Of a DNA stretch of 9,611 bases, positions 6,706 to 9,611 are shown piece by piece. The DNA comes from Parapedobacter sp964613725 (GTDB taxonomy: Bacteria > Bacteroidota > Bacteroidia > Sphingobacteriales > Sphingobacteriaceae). The notes beneath the pieces are model-generated. The model ran no database searches, was not told where the DNA came from, and saw only the letters and a list, made by a program, of their open reading frames with translations. Made by a program: the position numbers and the translations under genes. Every line of letters starts with the position of its first letter. The stretch's first letter is position 1. Where the stretch lies: positions 1 through 9,611 of the forward strand of contig CAZTJY010000135.1 of NCBI GenBank assembly GCA_964613725.1. Reading direction: 5' to 3'.

Positions 6706-7890
6706 CTAAAGCCCAGCCAGCGCCTGTTCGAAATCGCCGATTAAGTCGTCAACGTGTTCGATGCCCACTGAAATGCGCAACATGCCGTCATTGATGCCCG
6801 CCTTCAGCTTCTGCTCAGGTGAGTGATGTAGCCCCCACATACTTGCCGGATGTACAGCCAGCGATTCCACGCCCCCCAAACTCGCCGCATTGGCAAAAAA
6901 CTTCAAGCGGTTCAATACCTCCTGCGCGCGGGCAAACTGCTCGCGCTCATCAACACCCGCCACCTCCACACAGAGCATGCCCGTAAATCCCTTCATCTGC
7001 TTCTTTGCCAGCTCGTGCTGCGGGTGCGAGGGCAACCCGCAATAGCCTACGTGTGCAATATGGGGGTGCCGCTCCAACCACTTGGCCAATGCCAATGCAT
7101 TGACGTTGATCTGGTTGACGCGCAGCGAAAGCGTACGCAGGCCACGCAGCAGCAACCACGCATCAAACGGTGCCAGAGCACCGCCCAGCGACAGCAGTTT
7201 CTTCCATGCCTTATTCACGGTTTCTTCCGTACCGCAGATTACGCCTGCGGTAAGGTCGCTATGGCCACCCAGGTACTTGGTGGCACTATGCACAACGATA
7301 TCGATACCGAAATCGCACGGCCGCTGGTTGATGGGGCTGGCGAACGTATTGTCGCAGATAGTCGTAATACCACGCTGCTTGGCCACCTTGCCCACATACG
7401 CAAGATCGGTCACCGCCAAGTTCGGGTTGGAAGGTGTTTCGAGGTAAATCAAGGCGGTATCATCCCGCAAGGCTTTCACGAAAGATGCGTTATCGCCTTG
7501 GTCGAAATACGACACCGCCACGCCGAACTGGGGCAGCAATTCCTTCAGCAGGATGCTGGCCGCCGAATAGTGCGATTGTTGTGCCACTACATGGTCACCT
7601 GCCTTAACCACTGTAAGGATGGCTGTGCTGATGGCCGCCATGCCTGTAGCTGTAAGCAGCGCTGCTTCGGTGCCTTCCAATTGAGCCACCACTTCGGCTG
7701 CTTGGCTGCTCACTGGGTTGCCATGGCGGTGATAAAAATACGGGTACCGGGCATCGGTAGCCGCCGCCATATACGCCTCGGCATCGGCCGAAGCGTAATA
7801 CGTTGACGACTGGTAAATGGGCGGCACCACAGCCCTCGTGTCGTTAAACGACTTACCCCCGTGTATCAAATCGGTTTCTATATGACTCAT
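6706..7890 (-). CDS. PLP-dependent trans-sulfuration enzyme (Cys/Met metabolism family)
   Basis: A 394-residue fold-type I PLP enzyme of the Cys/Met metabolism family (PF01053): cystathionine gamma-synthase, cystathionine beta- or gamma-lyase, methionine gamma-lyase and relatives. Landmarks are YHR (53-55), which reaches the neighbouring subunit's PLP phosphate; TGM (82-84), also for the phosphate; Asp180 in CDNTF for the pyridine nitrogen; and Lys205 in HSATKYLGGHSD, the Schiff-base lysine. Then come SLGGVES (337-343), HPASM (347-351), and Arg372 in LRISVGIE for the substrate carboxylate. The region that usually reads YGGT or YGCT reads HYSAAS (107-112). The ring-stacking tyrosine is therefore Tyr108, and the cysteine characteristic of classical methionine gamma-lyases is absent. 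The exact reaction cannot be assigned by eye. The ATG at 7890 gives the standard family start (ETDLIHGG). A likely own promoter lies just upstream, and the ClC gene follows closely. Confidence 0.9.
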   Translation of the reverse strand: MSHIETDLIHGGKSFNDTRAVVPPIYQSSTYYASADAEAYMAAATDARYPYFYHRHGNPVSSQAAEVVAQLEGTEAALLTATGMAAISTAILTVVKAGDHVVAQQSHYSAASILLKELLPQFGVAVSYFDQGDNASFVKALRDDTALIYLETPSNPNLAVTDLAYVGKVAKQRGITTICDNTFASPINQRPCDFGIDIVVHSATKYLGGHSDLTAGVICGTEETVNKAWKKLLSLGGALAPFDAWLLLRGLRTLSLRVNQINVNALALAKWLERHPHIAHVGYCGLPSHPQHELAKKQMKGFTGMLCVEVAGVDEREQFARAQEVLNRLKFFANAASLGGVESLAVHPASMWGLHHSPEQKLKAGINDGMLRISVGIEHVDDLIGDFEQALAGL

Positions 7891-7928
7891 GATATGTGAA
7901 ATTTGAAAGGGATTGTTTTGCAACCACA

Positions 7929-7936
7929 CAAACTTA
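7929..7936 (-). promoter_or_regulatory. Bacteroidota -7 element upstream of the trans-sulfuration gene
   Basis: The plus strand CAAACTTA reads TAAGTTTG on the minus strand, an exact match to TAnnTTTG, 38 bases before the ATG at 7890. It lies in the 56-base gap after the glycosyltransferase stop. No good TTG is present at -33, where the sequence is still the end of the upstream coding region. This suggests the enzyme (and the ClC gene behind it) can be transcribed independently of the glycosyltransferase. Confidence 0.45.
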
Positions 7937-7946
7937 GGCAAAAAAT

Positions 7947-9470
7947 TTAATCTTCGCCCGCTAATTCTGTAGCTATTCGCCTGCTGATATCGATCCGGGC
8001 ACCTGTGAATACGAAGATCGCCGTACCCCGTTCGCGGGCAAACCTGTTGGTTACCGAATCAGCCTTTCGGGCCTCCCGGAAATATGGGCTGGTTTCCGCC
8101 AGTTCACCTGCGGCGCCTGATGCATTCTTCACCCGGATAAGGTGGGTGTACGGCGTATCCAAATCGAACCAGTTGATGTAGTCTCCACTGAACGCTACCG
8201 CCCTTATCCCTTCAGTTGTGTAGTAGTTTATGGCTCCCGCCTGGCCGTAATTGTCGCACAACACAAGTGTTTTCTGGGGCTCGGAAAGGCCAGCATACAG
8301 CCGGTCTACCTTATATGCCAGCTCTTTCCAACCCTGCATATCGGCGTAATCTTGCGGCAGCGCGTGGTCTTTGCCGTCCTCCCAACGGTGTTGCTGCCCT
8401 CTTTCCACGATAACCGCCGGCGGCTTATTCGGAAATGCAAACTGATACATCGGTATAAAAAACAGTACCGGCACCGCCACCAGTACCGGGCGTAGGTGCC
8501 TTTTCCAACCTTTGCCGAGCACGCGGCCCAAGTAAACCGAACCGAATGCAATGTAAATGGGATATAACCCGATGGCATAATAGTCTTTCGCCCTAAAAAA
8601 GATAAACGTCGCGAGCGTGGCGAAAAACGCCCAGAAGAAAGCCCTGTACATGGCCAGCGGCCGGTGGCACCGCAACGCGTACAGCCCTGCGGCAATTACG
8701 GGCAGCGCGCCGAAAAAGAACAACAACTGGGCGGTCAGGAAGCCCCATCGGTCCACATGCACCAACTGCGTTTCCGATAATTCCCGAAGGTGCTTTATCA
8801 CTGGGAAATCGTGCCGGTACTGCCAGGCCAGGTTCGGCAACACCAAGAGGATAGCCAATGCCACGGCTCCATAACATGTCTTTTTCGTCAACACTTTCCG
8901 CGCCGGCGTCAGCAGAATCGCAGGTAATAGGCCGATGAGTAGGAAAACAATATTATATTTGTTTAGGAAGCCGATGGCAAAGAACACCGCGCCAACATAA
9001 AGCCATCGGGAGTTTTCCGACCGGAGATACAACGCCACCACCGCGTAAACAGCCGTCCACGACAACACATCCAGCGAATTGGGCTGATACAGTGTATTGA
9101 GTCGCAACAGCGCCGAAAACAATACACACGTCGCCCCCAACAACCGGGCAAAGAAATTCCCACCCAATGCTTCGATCGCTTTCCATACCACCAAGAGCGT
9201 CAGTGCCCCGAAAAGTGCGGGAAAAAATTTCACCCAGAAGACTGAGTTGCCCAGCAACTTGATCACCGAAGAAATCCAAGACGTTACGGGTGGCACGGAC
9301 ACATAGCCCCATGCCAAATGATTGGCTTGGTCGAGGTAAAGAAACTCGTCGCGGTGCAGCTCATATACCGGGTGGATCAATACCGCTTGCAGAGCAAATT
9401 TCAAGACGATAAAGCCGGTCAGGGCCATGGTGTCTTTCGAAATGCAACGTCCACGTCTTGAGGTATTCAT
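7947..9470 (-). CDS. GT39-like (ArnT/PMT-type) membrane glycosyltransferase
   Basis: A 507-residue polytopic protein resembling the GT39/PMT_2 (PF13231) group, which transfers sugars from polyprenyl-phosphate donors to lipids or proteins on the periplasmic side. After a first hydrophobic helix (about 16-33), the first external loop carries HRDEFLYLDQANHLAWGY (39-56). D41-E42 is the acidic pair expected for catalysis, and VPPVTSW (59-65) corresponds to the usual HPPL-x-AW. LYQPNSLDVLSW (127-138) and GFLNKYNIVFLL (167-178) match the family's next conserved blocks. About ten or more hydrophobic helices follow up to about 365, then a soluble C-terminal domain of about 140 residues. The ATG at 9470 was chosen because the longer in-frame version, to 9566, overlaps the coding end of the upstream transporter. 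Another ATG at 9428 is possible. Acceptor and donor are unknown; no lipid-A or arabinose genes are nearby. Confidence 0.85.
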   Translation of the reverse strand: MNTSRRGRCISKDTMALTGFIVLKFALQAVLIHPVYELHRDEFLYLDQANHLAWGYVSVPPVTSWISSVIKLLGNSVFWVKFFPALFGALTLLVVWKAIEALGGNFFARLLGATCVLFSALLRLNTLYQPNSLDVLSWTAVYAVVALYLRSENSRWLYVGAVFFAIGFLNKYNIVFLLIGLLPAILLTPARKVLTKKTCYGAVALAILLVLPNLAWQYRHDFPVIKHLRELSETQLVHVDRWGFLTAQLLFFFGALPVIAAGLYALRCHRPLAMYRAFFWAFFATLATFIFFRAKDYYAIGLYPIYIAFGSVYLGRVLGKGWKRHLRPVLVAVPVLFFIPMYQFAFPNKPPAVIVERGQQHRWEDGKDHALPQDYADMQGWKELAYKVDRLYAGLSEPQKTLVLCDNYGQAGAINYYTTEGIRAVAFSGDYINWFDLDTPYTHLIRVKNASGAAGELAETSPYFREARKADSVTNRFARERGTAIFVFTGARIDISRRIATELAGED

Positions 9471-9487
9471 CAAACAAAGATAGCAAA

Positions 9488-9611
9488 TCAGTTGGCTGCA
9501 GACCGCCGCCGCTGCACGATGTACAAGCCGACCATTACGAGTAGCACGCCCATCCCTGTGTGCCAAGAGAGCGGTTCGTCCATCAGTGCGGCGGCGATGA
9601 CAAAACCGGCA
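9488..9611 (-). CDS. EamA/DMT-type transporter, C-terminal fragment (cut by window edge)
   Basis: Only the last 40 residues are in the window, ending at a TGA at 9488-9490. They read as AAALMDEPLSWHTGMGVLLV followed by a hydrophobic helix and the basic tail QRRRSAAN. The pattern of a small-residue helix, D/E-E-P-L-x-W, then a final G-rich membrane helix and a basic end is the hallmark of the last two helices of EamA-domain drug/metabolite transporters. Translation of the same bases in the glycosyltransferase frame gives a meaningless arginine/alanine-rich string, which supports this frame. The stop is 17 bases before the glycosyltransferase ATG, suggesting co-transcription. The substrate cannot be told from a fragment. 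Confidence 0.75.
   Translation of the reverse strand, partial: AGFVIAAALMDEPLSWHTGMGVLLVMVGLYIVQRRRSAAN

Noticed and set aside
6850..7806. 318-codon open frame on the plus strand, antisense to the trans-sulfuration gene
   Set aside because: It lies wholly inside a clearly recognised gene, is rich in Arg, His, Gln and Cys as expected for a GC-rich shadow frame, and shows no family motif.
9471..9566. N-terminal extension of the glycosyltransferase to 9566
   Set aside because: The same bases encode the conserved C-terminus of an EamA-type transporter in another frame, and the extension is a meaningless Arg/Ala-rich string.

Overview
The window looks like chromosomal DNA of a Bacteroidota bacterium, most likely Sphingobacteriaceae-like (Pedobacter/Parapedobacter/Mucilaginibacter type). 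This is inferred from family resemblance, AT-rich leaders with no clear Shine-Dalgarno sequences, two good matches to the Bacteroidota -7 promoter element TAnnTTTG, and a PiT phosphate carrier of the long PhoU-fused type with the 'SNDAVN' signature. No rRNA, tRNA, CRISPR array, transposase or integrase is visible. There is no gene-free stretch over 300 bases.

Left part (about 1-2521): a smaller, visibly more AT-rich block. A bidirectional terminator-like hairpin (22-53) is followed by an HxlR/DUF24 regulator on the minus strand. A DoxX-like membrane protein is transcribed divergently from it. The 96-base gap between them carries a tandem 15-bp repeat with an 18-bp period and a -7 box for the regulator. 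Next on the plus strand comes an Fpg/Nei-type DNA glycosylase, whose stop codon overlaps (ATGA) the start of a DUF72 (YecE-like) gene. The DUF72 frame is broken by an apparent one-base deletion near 2334.

Right part (2534-9611): a GC-richer run of five genes, all on the minus strand. In order of transcription they are the end of an EamA/DMT-type transporter (truncated by the window edge), a GT39-like membrane glycosyltransferase, a PLP-dependent trans-sulfuration enzyme, a ClC-type chloride carrier with two CBS domains, and a PiT phosphate transporter with a C-terminal PhoU-like domain. Spacings are 17, 56, 12 and 110 bases. The first two and the enzyme/ClC pair look co-transcribed. The enzyme has its own likely promoter, and the gap before the phosphate transporter holds palindromes and repeats that suggest separate control. 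The two strand blocks converge with only 12 bases between the DUF72 and PiT stop codons.

Most of the window is ordinary housekeeping and transport content, and I found no convincing new multi-gene system. The items most worth checking are the ClC protein (proton-glutamate position replaced by Ile, atypical selectivity motif, no ATG start unless a homopolymer indel is corrected), the broken DUF72 gene, the repeat operator between hxlR and doxX, and the repeats upstream of the phosphate transporter.
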